Shown here in pieces: positions 12,181 through 21,037 of a stretch of DNA of 32,391 nucleotides; the first letter of the stretch is position 1; each line of letters opens with the position of its first letter. The translations under genes were made by a program, and so were the position numbers. Source of the DNA: a virus; IMG/VR virus record IMGVR_UViG_3300020196_000147, positions 1 to 32,391 of that record; one strand, written 5' to 3'. Under the pieces are notes generated by a model, which was not told the origin of the DNA, did no database searches, and saw only the letters and a list, made by a program, of their open reading frames with translations.

Positions 12181-13210
12181 GCAAGCTCTCACCTACGACG
12201 ACATCCAACTTATCCCAGCATATTCGGATATTGATTCTCGTCAGAATATTGACCTTACTACACAATTAACTACTAATTATAAGATTAGGGTTCCGTTGGT
12301 TGCATCCCCGATGGATACGGTATGTGATAGTGAGATGGCAATAGCAATGATGGAACTTGGTGGAGTGGGTATCATTCACCGATTTATGACGATTGAAGAA
12401 CAAGCGCATGAAGTATCACTTACTATAGTTGAAGGTATAACTCGTAGGAAAAGTAATATATGGGGAGATACAACAATTCCTGTTGCCGCAGCAATCGGTG
12501 CAAACGGTGATTACTTGGAACGAGCACAAGAGTTGGTCAATGCAGGTGCAAATGTTATTTTAATTGATGTAGCACATGGATATCATAAGTTTGTGATTGA
12601 TGCAATTCATAACCTAAAGCACAGTCTTCCGTCTGACGTAGACATTATCGCAGGAAATGTCGCAACAGGCGGAGCAGCACTTAGATTGCAAGATGCAGGA
12701 GCAGATGCAATCCGTGTTGGTATCGGCGGTGGGTCACTTTGCACTACCCGGGTCAAGACTGGATTTGGTGTTCCGAACGTCACATCGTTGATTGATTGTG
12801 CAGGAAGTGTTTCTGTTCCGATTATCGCATGTGGTGGTATTCGAAATAGTGGAGACATTGCGAAGGCACTAGGAGTTGGAGCAAATTCTGTTATCCTCGG
12901 GTCACTTATTGCAGGAACGAAGGAAGCTCCAGGCCCAATGATTGAGAAGGCAAATGGGGGATATAAGCGGTATCGTGGTGCAGCATCGCTGGAAACTAAG
13001 AGTATCCACGGTCAAGCAACACGGAATGTTGAAGGTGAATCAACTATCGTACCATTTAAGGGTAAAGTGAAGTTTGTGGTGGATGGACTTCTTGATGGAT
13101 TACGTTCTGCACTATCCTACGCCGGTGCAAACAATCTTCGGGAGTATTTCCCAGAATATGTGGTGGTGACTAATGCAGGTGTTCGCGAGGCACAACCGCA
13201 TTTACTCTAA
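12161..13210 (+). CDS. IMP dehydrogenase / GMP reductase family protein without CBS domain
   Basis: A 349-residue TIM-barrel enzyme of the IMPDH/GMPR family. Motifs: ALTYDDIQLIPA at the N-terminus, ASPMDTVCDSEMAIAM, GVGIIHRFM, IAGNVATGGAALRL and the catalytic loop GIGGGSLCTTRVKTGFGVP with Cys194. The C-terminus ends VTNAGVREAQPHLL, closer to IMPDH (AG-RESHPHD) than to GMPR. It has no CBS pair, which most bacterial IMPDHs carry between the barrel halves, so its length is like GMPR. IMPDH makes XMP from IMP; GMPR makes IMP from GMP. Start 12161 is preferred to 12152 or 12131, but no clear ribosome binding site decides it; it overlaps the glycosyltransferase by 20 nt. Which reaction it runs is uncertain. 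Confidence 0.85.
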   Translation: MTPLHGKQALTYDDIQLIPAYSDIDSRQNIDLTTQLTTNYKIRVPLVASPMDTVCDSEMAIAMMELGGVGIIHRFMTIEEQAHEVSLTIVEGITRRKSNIWGDTTIPVAAAIGANGDYLERAQELVNAGANVILIDVAHGYHKFVIDAIHNLKHSLPSDVDIIAGNVATGGAALRLQDAGADAIRVGIGGGSLCTTRVKTGFGVPNVTSLIDCAGSVSVPIIACGGIRNSGDIAKALGVGANSVILGSLIAGTKEAPGPMIEKANGGYKRYRGAASLETKSIHGQATRNVEGESTIVPFKGKVKFVVDGLLDGLRSALSYAGANNLREYFPEYVVVTNAGVREAQPHLL

Positions 13211-13222
13211 ACGGAGGAAAGT

Positions 13223-13753
13223 ATGAGACAAATTATTGCGTTATTTCTAGTAGTAATACTAGTAGCAAATAGTAAGTTAAAGACACATATACCAAATAGA
13301 GTAATCTTGTCCGAACCAACACCAGTAGAACAATTCATGGATAAGATTGCAGAAATAGAAACCCCAGGCGGTGGATATCGGACTGTTAATAAATATGGAA
13401 TGATGGGACGATACCAATTCAGTCCTTCCACTGTCAGAGTATTGGGCTATAAAATCACTAAATCAGAATTTTTACGAAATCCAGAAATACAAGATAGTGT
13501 GATGGTTACGTATATGCGTGAAAACGAGAAACTTTTACAACATCTCATTCGTCGGTATGATGGTAAAGTTGTAAAAGGCGTAAAAATTAGTCGTGCATCT
13601 ATTTTAGCAGGTGCCCATTTTGCAGGGTCGAATGGTGTGACACAGTTTTTAGTCAACGAAAGTCACACAGGTACCGTAGATGCATTTGGTACATCAATAA
13701 AGAAGTATATGTCATATTTTAGTAATTTTCATTTACCACCTCTAAACTCATAA
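13223..13753 (+). CDS. Lysozyme-like (lytic transglycosylase-type) protein
   Basis: A 176-residue protein with GGAGGAAAG before the ATG and an N-terminal hydrophobic segment (residues 3-15, LFLVVILVANS) that could be a signal or anchor. The fold marks are FMDKIAEIETPGGGYR with a candidate catalytic Glu, then YGMMGRYQFSPSTVRVLGY, and a helical C-terminal half (ASILAGAHFAGSNGVTQFLV) as in lysozyme-like lytic transglycosylases. It probably cuts glycan strands, either from the virion during DNA entry or at lysis. It is 12 nt after the IMPDH-like gene and followed at once by two membrane/sigma genes. The family call is from pattern only. Confidence 0.72.
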   Translation: MRQIIALFLVVILVANSKLKTHIPNRVILSEPTPVEQFMDKIAEIETPGGGYRTVNKYGMMGRYQFSPSTVRVLGYKITKSEFLRNPEIQDSVMVTYMRENEKLLQHLIRRYDGKVVKGVKISRASILAGAHFAGSNGVTQFLVNESHTGTVDAFGTSIKKYMSYFSNFHLPPLNS

Positions 13754-13754
13754 A

Positions 13755-14045
13755 ATGTTAATATTCACAATTATATTATTGGTTATTGTATGTGTACTGT
13801 CTTATACCACATACAATTTATTAAGAAAAAATGAAGAGTTAGAAGATGTCATCAATCAGTTTTATGGTCGAACAAATGCGACCGTAAGACTGATGAGGCA
13901 TTTGGATAATCGTCAAATCTTTGAACAAGATGACGAAGTAGGATCTGTTTTTAAACAATTGGTAGAATGCACAGATTTACTTTATGCATTCGTTACGGAG
14001 ATACGTAATGGCGACAACAACCCCGACGAGGAAGAAGAACGATAA
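13755..14045 (+). CDS. Small single-pass membrane protein, 96 residues
   Basis: Starts 1 nt after the previous stop without an obvious ribosome binding site, so coupling is likely. Residues 2-19 are a membrane helix (LIFTIILLVIVCVLSYTT) followed by a charged, helical cytoplasmic or periplasmic part and an acidic end (NPDEEEER). The 3' end overlaps the sigma factor gene by 38 nt in another frame. No function is evident. Confidence 0.7.
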   Translation: MLIFTIILLVIVCVLSYTTYNLLRKNEELEDVINQFYGRTNATVRLMRHLDNRQIFEQDDEVGSVFKQLVECTDLLYAFVTEIRNGDNNPDEEEER

Positions 14046-14754
14046 GGTCTATTTCACCGAAGAAACTGAAAAGGCGATAATCGCATACAATAAATCTGAC
14101 GATTTAGATGTAAGAGAACAAATATTTAGAAGTGAAATTCAAGGACCGCTTGATAAGCTAGCAGAAAATGTTATCAATCGGTTCAAATTTCCATATATGG
14201 AGGGTACCTTCGACGAAATCAAAACGCAGGTAGTCTCCTTTCTGGTTATCAATTTACATAAATTTACTGAAGATAAGGGTAAGGCGTTTTCATACTTTAG
14301 TGTAATTGCTAAGAACTACTTGATTTTACACAATAACAACTCCTATAAGGAAGAAAAGCGAGTACTGTACTTCTCGGACCAAACCGAAGATTCCTTCACA
14401 TTAGAAGAAATGCTTATAGTAGAACCAGAGACACGGGATTCTACGGTGGACATGAAAGAATTCTTAAAATTGTTGGTAGAATACTGGGAATTTAATCTTG
14501 ACAAGTTCTTTAAAAAAAAGAGAGACAAGGAAATTGCAGCAGCTATAGTTAAATTGATTGAACGAATTGACAATATTGATAATTTCAATAAAAAAGCCCT
14601 TTACCTTATGGTACGGGAAATGACCAACTACAAGACGGCTCATATTACAAAGGTCATCAACAAGATGCGTCCCCAAATACTGAAGATGCTTGGGGAATTT
14701 AGACGTAATGGACATTTATCAGACCCATCCCATTATTTCTCGTATAAAAAGTAA
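14008..14754 (+). CDS. 55: Late-transcription sigma factor, T4 gp55-like
   Basis: A 248-residue protein resembling T4 gp55, the sigma-like factor that directs RNA polymerase to late promoters. The middle region fits sigma region 2: DKLAENVINRFKFPYM, then the KAFSYFSVIAKNYLI segment and the following basic YKEEKR, corresponding to the core-binding and -10 recognition helices. T4 gp55 is 185 residues; this one has an extra C-terminal helical region (MTNYKTAHITKVINKMRPQILKML). The start 14008 has ACGGAG 5 nt upstream and is preferred to the ATG at 13984. It overlaps the previous gene and sits at the border to the virion genes it is expected to activate. Late promoters in this window were not clearly found. 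Confidence 0.82.
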   Translation: MATTTPTRKKNDKVYFTEETEKAIIAYNKSDDLDVREQIFRSEIQGPLDKLAENVINRFKFPYMEGTFDEIKTQVVSFLVINLHKFTEDKGKAFSYFSVIAKNYLILHNNNSYKEEKRVLYFSDQTEDSFTLEEMLIVEPETRDSTVDMKEFLKLLVEYWEFNLDKFFKKKRDKEIAAAIVKLIERIDNIDNFNKKALYLMVREMTNYKTAHITKVINKMRPQILKMLGEFRRNGHLSDPSHYFSYKK

Positions 14755-14781
14755 ATCCTATCTATTTATAATATAGGATTT
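14753..14781 (+). terminator. Hairpin after the sigma factor gene, possible terminator
   Basis: AAATCCTAT (14753-14761) pairs with ATAGGATTT (14773-14781) around an 11-nt AT-rich loop that contains TATAAT (14767-14772). It overlaps the sigma stop codon. It could end transcription or act as a -10 element; evidence for either is limited. Confidence 0.4.
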
Positions 14782-14793
14782 TAAGGAGTCTTT

Positions 14794-15180
14794 ATGGATA
14801 TTAATTCCGAACTGTATGATGGAAAGAGTCTAGCCGACATCTTTACGGAAATACACAAAAATACTGACAGTAAACGGGCTCAAATCAACTCGTTTATTAT
14901 GAAAATGGTCCAACTCATCCGTACTCCAGAAGATGCGGCTGTGATTGGACCAATTGTGCAGGGATTCTTAGAAGTAAACGTCAAAAATGACGAACATTTG
15001 GTTCGTGTTGCACAAATTGCACAACGGATTGTATCGGTGAGCGTCAAATCAAATACGTCCATAGATGGGTTACTATCCGAATCGGAAAAAGAAGCATTAT
15101 TGAAGGATATAACCACAGAAATCCAAGACCTCCAAGAAGATGTGAAAGACTTGGATGATGTTTTCTCTGAGAAGGCTTAA
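14794..15180 (+). CDS. Hypothetical protein at the head of the virion gene block, 128 residues
   Basis: AAGGAG lies 7 nt before the ATG. The product is helical and charged with a coiled-coil C-terminus (SEKEALLKDITTEIQDLQEDVKDLDDVF). It overlaps the next gene by 1 nt, so it is co-translated with the spike-like protein and may be an assembly chaperone or a small baseplate part. I do not recognise the family. Confidence 0.72.
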   Translation: MDINSELYDGKSLADIFTEIHKNTDSKRAQINSFIMKMVQLIRTPEDAAVIGPIVQGFLEVNVKNDEHLVRVAQIAQRIVSVSVKSNTSIDGLLSESEKEALLKDITTEIQDLQEDVKDLDDVFSEKA

Positions 15181-16541
15181 TGTCGGGACTATATGGTGTA
15201 GTACCGATTGGATTGAATGTAAACCAGCTAGGTGCTGCTGCTAATCCACGACTATCGATAACACAACCTTCACCATATGTTAGTGCGCTTGTAGAGGATG
15301 TTATTGTAAACGAAGAACATCCAAATTACAATGACGAAGGGAGTAATTGTGGAGATATACGAGTTAGAGTTTTACCAAGAGACAGAAATGTAGTAGTTGA
15401 ACAACTAAACTGGGCATCTCCAATTGATTCTAGTATTGAAGATTATCCACTAAAACATGAAACGGTAATAGTATATTCTGCGTTAGGACGATTATTCTAC
15501 ACCAGAAGAATTAATTCTACGAAAAAAGTAGGAGATTCCACTTGGCCTGGGTTAAGTTCTGTAATGGGGCCTCGAATTTCTGGAAAGCAGCAAAGTGAAG
15601 AAATGTTGTTAGCCGCAGAAGGTATAACCCCATATGAATTAAACAATGTAACTGGTAATCAAATAGTAACAAATATACCTAAACAAAATCCAAATGCTAT
15701 AAGACTTCGTGCGTGTGAGGGAGATACCATAATATATGGTAGATATGGAAATACTATTCGTATGGGGTCAAACCTATTTACAGAAAATGAAGAAGAAAGT
15801 CAGTACCCAGAACCAAACATAATATTAACAGCCGGGGCCCATACACCAGCCGAAGTGTCCACCGAGCCACCGACTATCTATTCGACAATGTATGAAAACA
15901 TTAATGCGGATAATAGTTGTATATGGATGGTGGCTAACCAAAATGTTAAGTTTGTACCAGCTACCGCAGGTAGTCCGTCGCATTTGGTGTCATCACCAAC
16001 TGTAGAAAATATTGAATATACTGGAGCACAAATATTTATTAACTCTGATAGAGTAGTATTGAATAGTAAAGTCAATGAAATTGCTCTATTTTCTAGACAA
16101 GAAATCAACTTAAGTTCAATAAAATCAATAACATTGGACACCGAGAATTCCGTTACGATGACGGCAAATAATGCAATTACATTAGATGCTGCTGGGGATA
16201 TTTTCATGCGTGGTGATACAATATCATTTAAAGCTAACAAAGATTTAGCGTACAAGACCTCAGGAAGCTACTCAATTATCGGACAAAAGATATTTATAGG
16301 TTCGCATGGTGACACAACACAACCAATGGTTTTGGGAACAAGATTGGCAGTATTCTTACAACAGTTAGTATCTACATTAAATGTAAATCTACAAACAGCG
16401 TTTACACCTTCTCCCGCAGGAGCGGTGTCGTTGGCAAATTTAACAACAGGTCTGACAGATTTACAAGTATCTTTAACAAATCCATTGACAGCTCCATTCA
16501 ACAGTATAGACAACTTTACATCACTGAATAATACAGTATGA
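15180..16541 (+). CDS. Baseplate central spike-like protein (gp5/VgrG-type)
   Basis: A 453-residue virion protein. Residues about 35-110 (YVSALVEDVIVNEE, GDIRVRVLPRD) look like the oligonucleotide-binding beta-barrel of spike proteins. A middle region has YGRYGNTIRMGS, followed by a long repetitive beta region at about 280-385 (INSDRVVLNSKVNEIALFSRQEINLSS, SITLDTENSVTMTANN, AITLDAAGDIFMRGD) with the short repeats typical of a trimeric beta-helix needle. A low-complexity C-terminus follows. This order is that of T4 gp5 and VgrG-like spikes, without a lysozyme domain. The gene stands at the start of the baseplate cluster and overlaps its neighbours by 1 and 4 nt. Spike function is inferred. Confidence 0.75.
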   Translation: MSGLYGVVPIGLNVNQLGAAANPRLSITQPSPYVSALVEDVIVNEEHPNYNDEGSNCGDIRVRVLPRDRNVVVEQLNWASPIDSSIEDYPLKHETVIVYSALGRLFYTRRINSTKKVGDSTWPGLSSVMGPRISGKQQSEEMLLAAEGITPYELNNVTGNQIVTNIPKQNPNAIRLRACEGDTIIYGRYGNTIRMGSNLFTENEEESQYPEPNIILTAGAHTPAEVSTEPPTIYSTMYENINADNSCIWMVANQNVKFVPATAGSPSHLVSSPTVENIEYTGAQIFINSDRVVLNSKVNEIALFSRQEINLSSIKSITLDTENSVTMTANNAITLDAAGDIFMRGDTISFKANKDLAYKTSGSYSIIGQKIFIGSHGDTTQPMVLGTRLAVFLQQLVSTLNVNLQTAFTPSPAGAVSLANLTTGLTDLQVSLTNPLTAPFNSIDNFTSLNNTV

Positions 16542-17071
16542 CGAATATACCTCCAAATCTATTAAGTTCCGCAAACCAAGTTAGTCAAATTACAGGACAA
16601 GCTCAGTCTGTTATTTCGCAGGTACAGAGTATATCAGCTGGAGCACAAGCTAGATTATCACTGATAGAAAATGCAATTCCGGATAGTTTATTTACACTCC
16701 CTACGGGTTCAGTAAATATTCCAGATACACCGACGTTAGAGGAGATAGAATTAAAAGTTACAAATACGGTTGATTCTTTTGCGGAACGTATAGCCGAAGG
16801 AATTCCAGAAATACCGAACATAACATTTAGTGGATTACTTGGTACGGCATTAAATCAACTTCCACAAAAAATAGAATTACCTAATTTAGCAGAAATAAAA
16901 GAAGTCGTTTATAATAAGTTAAAAGCGTTACGACAAAAAAGACGAGCAGCAGCTGTTCAATCACAAATAGACATAGCAAGATTAGAACAAACACCGTTCA
17001 CAGCAAGACAAAATGCAAAAAATGCTAAGAATCAACAGATACTTAACCAAGTAAGAGGATTGTATGGATAA
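16538..17071 (+). CDS. Predicted virion protein, 177 residues
   Basis: The ATG overlaps the previous stop (ATGA) and the end overlaps the next ATG by 8 nt. The N-terminal half is Ser/Gln/Ala-rich and helical (LSSANQVSQITGQAQSVISQ) and the C-terminal half is a basic helix (KLKALRQKRRAAAVQSQIDI). The gene order suggests a small baseplate or tail component. No family recognised. Confidence 0.72.
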   Translation: MTNIPPNLLSSANQVSQITGQAQSVISQVQSISAGAQARLSLIENAIPDSLFTLPTGSVNIPDTPTLEEIELKVTNTVDSFAERIAEGIPEIPNITFSGLLGTALNQLPQKIELPNLAEIKEVVYNKLKALRQKRRAAAVQSQIDIARLEQTPFTARQNAKNAKNQQILNQVRGLYG

Positions 17072-17399
17072 AACATTATTGAAAGCTTATATTCGCACGA
17101 TTGTGGAAGAAGAAGTTAAAAGACTTCTTCCAGAAATGTTAGCAGAAGCTGTGGCTGAAGTTAAGTCACTACAAGAAACTGCACAAAAACCAGCAACTTC
17201 TACCAAACCAAAGTTTTCAAGAGCCCAATTAGCTGAAATGATGGGATTGGAACGTCATGGTGATACCATAGTTGCTACTACTAAGAACATGGGGCCGGTG
17301 ATGCCAAAAATTCCAGCAGGATATACCGAAGATAATCCTGCGGTTCAAGCTATCAATAAAGACTATTCTAAAATTATGAAAGCAATGAAGTTGGTCTAA
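17064..17399 (+). CDS. Predicted virion protein, 111 residues
   Basis: Overlaps the preceding gene by 8 nt. The N-terminus is a coiled-coil-like helix (AYIRTIVEEEVKRLLPEMLAEAVAEVKSLQE), followed by a Pro/Thr linker and a Met-rich C-terminus (MGPVMPKIPAGYTEDNP). It sits between the spike-like gene and the gp25-like gene, a place for small baseplate parts. Family not recognised. Confidence 0.72.
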   Translation: MDKTLLKAYIRTIVEEEVKRLLPEMLAEAVAEVKSLQETAQKPATSTKPKFSRAQLAEMMGLERHGDTIVATTKNMGPVMPKIPAGYTEDNPAVQAINKDYSKIMKAMKLV

Positions 17400-17411
17400 T
17401 TGGAGATTTAA

Positions 17412-17792
17412 ATGGCTCAAAAGTATATTGGTGTCACCCTTCCACTTCAATTAGGCAATACGGGATATTTTGCTCAATCAATTTCTACATTTGAGCAAAT
17501 TAAATCAAATTTTAAAAATTTGATGATGACCCGTAAAGGGGAAAGACTGATGCAACCAGAATTCGGAACAGATCTTCATAATATCGTGTTCAATCAAATA
17601 ACTGAGGAAACACTGGATAATATGAAATTATCAGTATCGGCAGCGGTTGAACGATGGATGCCATTTTTAGAAGTTGTGAAAATAATAGCAAATTCCCCAA
17701 CGGACAGTGATTATAATAAAGTTCTTTTAAAAGTAGATTATAGGTTTCGAAGTAATCCTAATATAACAGATTCTATAACGGTTCCTGTATAA
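17412..17792 (+). CDS. 25: Baseplate wedge protein, gp25-like (GPW/gp25 family)
   Basis: A 126-residue protein matching the GPW/gp25 family: GVTLPLQLGNTGYFAQSISTFE at the N-terminus, then LMMTRKGERLMQPEFGTDLHNIVFNQITEETL, the most conserved stretch of the family, followed by a helical and beta C-terminal part (VERWMPFLEVVKI). gp25 forms part of the baseplate core next to gp6 and gp53, with a lysozyme-like fold but usually no activity. The GGAG before the ATG at 17412 supports the start. It lies directly before the gp6-like gene, the same order as in T4-like phages. Confidence 0.93.
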   Translation: MAQKYIGVTLPLQLGNTGYFAQSISTFEQIKSNFKNLMMTRKGERLMQPEFGTDLHNIVFNQITEETLDNMKLSVSAAVERWMPFLEVVKIIANSPTDSDYNKVLLKVDYRFRSNPNITDSITVPV

Positions 17793-17808
17793 TAACTTGG
17801 AGTAATTA

Positions 17809-19725
17809 ATGGCAACGAACCAACGATTGGTAATACAACCACGACCAAATGTTAAGCAGATAAATTATTCGGCTAAAACATTTGGTGACTTTAGACAAAA
17901 TTTTATAGATTTTGCTAAAGCATATTTTCCTAATACATACTCCGACTTCAATGAGGCATCTCCTGGTATGATGTTTATTGAAATGGCATCATATCTTGGA
18001 GATGTGTTGTCGTTTTATATTGATAATTCGTTTAAAGAAAATCTGTTAGCATATACCGAACAAGAACAAAATATTATAACTATATCTCAATTTTTAGGAT
18101 ATAAGCCAAAGTTAATATCGCCAGCTACCGTATCGGCTAAGTTATACCAAATAGCACCAGCTGTCCTAAACGGTTCACAATATATACCTGACCCCTTATA
18201 TCTCTTAAAAATAGGACGAGGATCTACATTCTCAACAAATTCCAGAGTCTCTGTGACATTTAGACTGTTGGATGATGTAGATTTTTCAGATATCACAGAA
18301 GCAAATTATGCAGTCAATCGGTCTGATGGAGTTAATCCTATAGACTTTTTAATTACGAAGGATGTCACACTAATAGCAGCAGAAGAAAAGACTACCACAT
18401 TTACATTTGGGTCGGCCGAAAAGTTTTCTACTGTTACTTTGCCCGATGAAAGTATTATCGGAGTAGAAAGCATAACCGATTCTAGTGGAAACACTTGGTA
18501 CGAAGTTGATTATCTTGCACAAGATGTTATTATGGATGATGTGCAAATTACACCAAATAATGAATCTGGTGTGGTTCCTCCTGCGGGACTAAGACTTAGA
18601 AAAGTTCCAAGGAGATTTATTACTAGAATTACTAGAGATTTGAGAACACAATTAGTATTTGGATCGGGGTTGGGTGACGATAATGTGGATATTACCTTGG
18701 ATTCTAGACAGATAGCAAACGCCCAATATGGTACAAATATTAAAAACATTTTAGGGAATGTAGCGATTAATAATGTTAACTTCCTAAACAGTAATGCGTT
18801 CGGAGTAGCTCCCGCAAACACCACATTAACTGTAAACTATTTAATTGGTGGTGGAGTGAATACAAACACCCCATCAAATACTTTAGTTAATATTTCTAAT
18901 TTGATTATCAAAAATGACACTACATCATATACTAGTGGACAATCTACGACATATGCAGCAGCATTACGTTCACTTACAATCAATAACACAGAACCAGCTG
19001 CAGGTGGTGGTGACGGAGAAACTACGGAAGAAATCAAACAAAATGCGTTAGGTTATTTCAACGCACAGAATCGTGTAGTAACAGCCGAAGATTACACAAT
19101 TCGTTCATACTCGTTACCAAGTAAGTATGGTACGGTAGCAAAGGTATTTGCTTTACGAGATGAACAATTAAACAAAATTATGGCATTATCGGAATTGGAG
19201 TATGTAAACAATCCAGCACAACCAAATTCTGTGAATTTATACACGTTGGGGTACGATTCACACGGTAAACTTACGACATTAAATTCTATCGTAAAAAATA
19301 ATTTAGCAAGATATCTCGAACAATATAGAATGTTAACAGATGATATTAATATTTTAGATGCATTTATTATAAACATTGGTGTCGAATTTGAAATCTCGGT
19401 ATTTAAGGGATATAACATTAACGATGTCACTGCTAGAGTTATTGGCAGTATTCAAGATTACTTCGATATAAGTAAACGGAGTATAAATCAACCAATCATA
19501 CTATCAGATTTAAATTATACGGTAGGTTCTATTGATGGCGTGAAAACAATAAAAAGTTTAAATATCATTAACAAGTATCAATTTAGAGATGGTTCTGAAT
19601 ATCAAAACTATAAATACAACATTGAGCAAGCTACACTGGACGATGTAATTTATCCAAGTTTAGATCCAAGTATTTTCGAACTAAAATATCCACAAAACGA
19701 TATTATTGGAAGTGCCACACAATGA
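17809..19725 (+). CDS. 6: Baseplate wedge protein, gp6-like
   Basis: A 638-residue protein, close to T4 gp6 (660). The N-terminus has SPGMMFIEMASYLGDVLSFY and the helical YTEQEQNIITISQFLGYKPK, which resemble the gp6/J-like wedge family, and a later NAQNRVVTAEDYTIRSYSLPSKYG, a hallmark of the J-like baseplate domain. The C-terminus, GVKTIKSLNIINKYQFRDG, ends the domain. In the baseplate, gp6 dimers form the inner ring that couples sheath contraction to tail opening. GGAG is 8 nt before the ATG, and the stop overlaps the next gene by 4 nt. Call is well supported by motif and neighbour gp25. Confidence 0.9.
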   Translation: MATNQRLVIQPRPNVKQINYSAKTFGDFRQNFIDFAKAYFPNTYSDFNEASPGMMFIEMASYLGDVLSFYIDNSFKENLLAYTEQEQNIITISQFLGYKPKLISPATVSAKLYQIAPAVLNGSQYIPDPLYLLKIGRGSTFSTNSRVSVTFRLLDDVDFSDITEANYAVNRSDGVNPIDFLITKDVTLIAAEEKTTTFTFGSAEKFSTVTLPDESIIGVESITDSSGNTWYEVDYLAQDVIMDDVQITPNNESGVVPPAGLRLRKVPRRFITRITRDLRTQLVFGSGLGDDNVDITLDSRQIANAQYGTNIKNILGNVAINNVNFLNSNAFGVAPANTTLTVNYLIGGGVNTNTPSNTLVNISNLIIKNDTTSYTSGQSTTYAAALRSLTINNTEPAAGGGDGETTEEIKQNALGYFNAQNRVVTAEDYTIRSYSLPSKYGTVAKVFALRDEQLNKIMALSELEYVNNPAQPNSVNLYTLGYDSHGKLTTLNSIVKNNLARYLEQYRMLTDDINILDAFIINIGVEFEISVFKGYNINDVTARVIGSIQDYFDISKRSINQPIILSDLNYTVGSIDGVKTIKSLNIINKYQFRDGSEYQNYKYNIEQATLDDVIYPSLDPSIFELKYPQNDIIGSATQ

Positions 19726-20756
19726 GAAAATTCATAATTCCTTCAAAAGACACAACCATCTACCAAGCATATCCAACAAATAATGCTGGATTAGATGAAA
19801 TATTAGAAATTGGAAAGGTAGTAGATACGGCACTGGTAGATCCAAGTTATGTATCGGCGTCCGCCAGAAGTTTACTGTATTTTGATTTACCAACAACAGC
19901 AAGTGTACCAGCTACTGCAAATTATTTTCTTAGTTTAAAACTTGCTAATGCGTCAGATGTCCAAAGAAATCAAAAGTTGGTTGTATATCAAGTGTCTCGT
20001 TCGTGGGATGAGGGTAGTGGATATTTTTATCAAAACATTCAAAATGTAAATGATGGTGCAACGTGGAGACAATGTGCATTAAATACGTCTTGGAGTATGT
20101 CCGGTGCAGATATTCTAACATCATCAACTTCAGCAAGTATTACATTATCTGAATATCCTTTACAAGACATCAAGATAAACGTAACAAATATTATTAGTCC
20201 GATTGTAAGTCAATCACTACAAAATACATTTTATGGATTGGCTGTACAATTTCCAGCCACAGATGAAGTAAATCTATATAACCAAGGAAACATTAAAGTA
20301 TTTTCTGCACAAACACACACCATACATCAACCAACATTAGAAATTGCATGGGATGATCAATCATTTTCAACGGGAAGTCTAACAGCAATACCATCTACAA
20401 ATATAAAAATTGCAACAAGTAACTTACAAGAGTCCTATGCTAAAGGTGATATTGCAAAAGTTAATTTTGTAGTACGTGATCAATATCCCGTAAGGTCATT
20501 CGATAGTACACTACGATATAAAAACAAGTATTATTTACCAACTTCATCATATTATTCTATTGTTGACACGCAATCTAATACAACTATTGTTCCATTTGAT
20601 AGTTATTCTAAGGTAAGTTGTGATAATAATGGTTCTTATATTGTACTAGATACGGCACCATTATACACTGGAAGATTCTATACACTAAAATTAAAGATTG
20701 ATACGGGTTCGTATTCCAAGACTATACCAACAGACACATTATTTAAAATTGTATGA
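19722..20756 (+). CDS. Tail or baseplate protein with DNRLRE-like domain
   Basis: A 344-residue protein overlapping gp6-like by 4 nt. Its first about 180 residues resemble the DNRLRE domain of secreted and virion proteins: DTTIYQAYPTNNAGLDEILEIGK, then RSLLYFDLPT and SWDEGSGYFY, ending with VTNIISPIV and YGLAVQFP. Such jelly-roll domains bind carbohydrates or other surface ligands. The C-terminal half is Ser/Thr-rich beta structure (SYYSIVDTQSNTTIVPF). Its place in the baseplate cluster suggests a peripheral tail part, perhaps adhesive. Function inferred from domain and context. Confidence 0.7.
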   Translation: MRKFIIPSKDTTIYQAYPTNNAGLDEILEIGKVVDTALVDPSYVSASARSLLYFDLPTTASVPATANYFLSLKLANASDVQRNQKLVVYQVSRSWDEGSGYFYQNIQNVNDGATWRQCALNTSWSMSGADILTSSTSASITLSEYPLQDIKINVTNIISPIVSQSLQNTFYGLAVQFPATDEVNLYNQGNIKVFSAQTHTIHQPTLEIAWDDQSFSTGSLTAIPSTNIKIATSNLQESYAKGDIAKVNFVVRDQYPVRSFDSTLRYKNKYYLPTSSYYSIVDTQSNTTIVPFDSYSKVSCDNNGSYIVLDTAPLYTGRFYTLKLKIDTGSYSKTIPTDTLFKIV

Positions 20757-21034
20757 GTATAATACCACTAAATATTCCAAACCCAGATAGTGCTAGTGTG
20801 GCTAATAAGCAAACGATAGATATATCGTTTTCTGAAGTTGATGTTAGTGCGTCAATGGTCACTGGTTCAATCAAAGCAAATTACAATAACACAGGAATGA
20901 TAATATTATCACCAAGATATGAAGAATTTCCAGTAACAGATGGTAGAGTATACTACACACCAACATATACAGAACGACCTAGTTATCAACAATGGTTAAC
21001 TACCATTAATAAAACCTTTGTAGAGTTAAATTAA
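20753..21034 (+). CDS. Small predicted virion protein, 93 residues
   Basis: Overlaps the previous gene by 4 nt and stops 3 nt before the next start. The product is beta-rich and neutral, with a NNTGMIILSPRYEEFPVTDGRVYYTP core and a final helix (WLTTINKTFVELN). It is probably a small baseplate or tail component. No family recognised. Confidence 0.72.
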   Translation: MSIIPLNIPNPDSASVANKQTIDISFSEVDVSASMVTGSIKANYNNTGMIILSPRYEEFPVTDGRVYYTPTYTERPSYQQWLTTINKTFVELN

Positions 21035-21037
21035 TAA

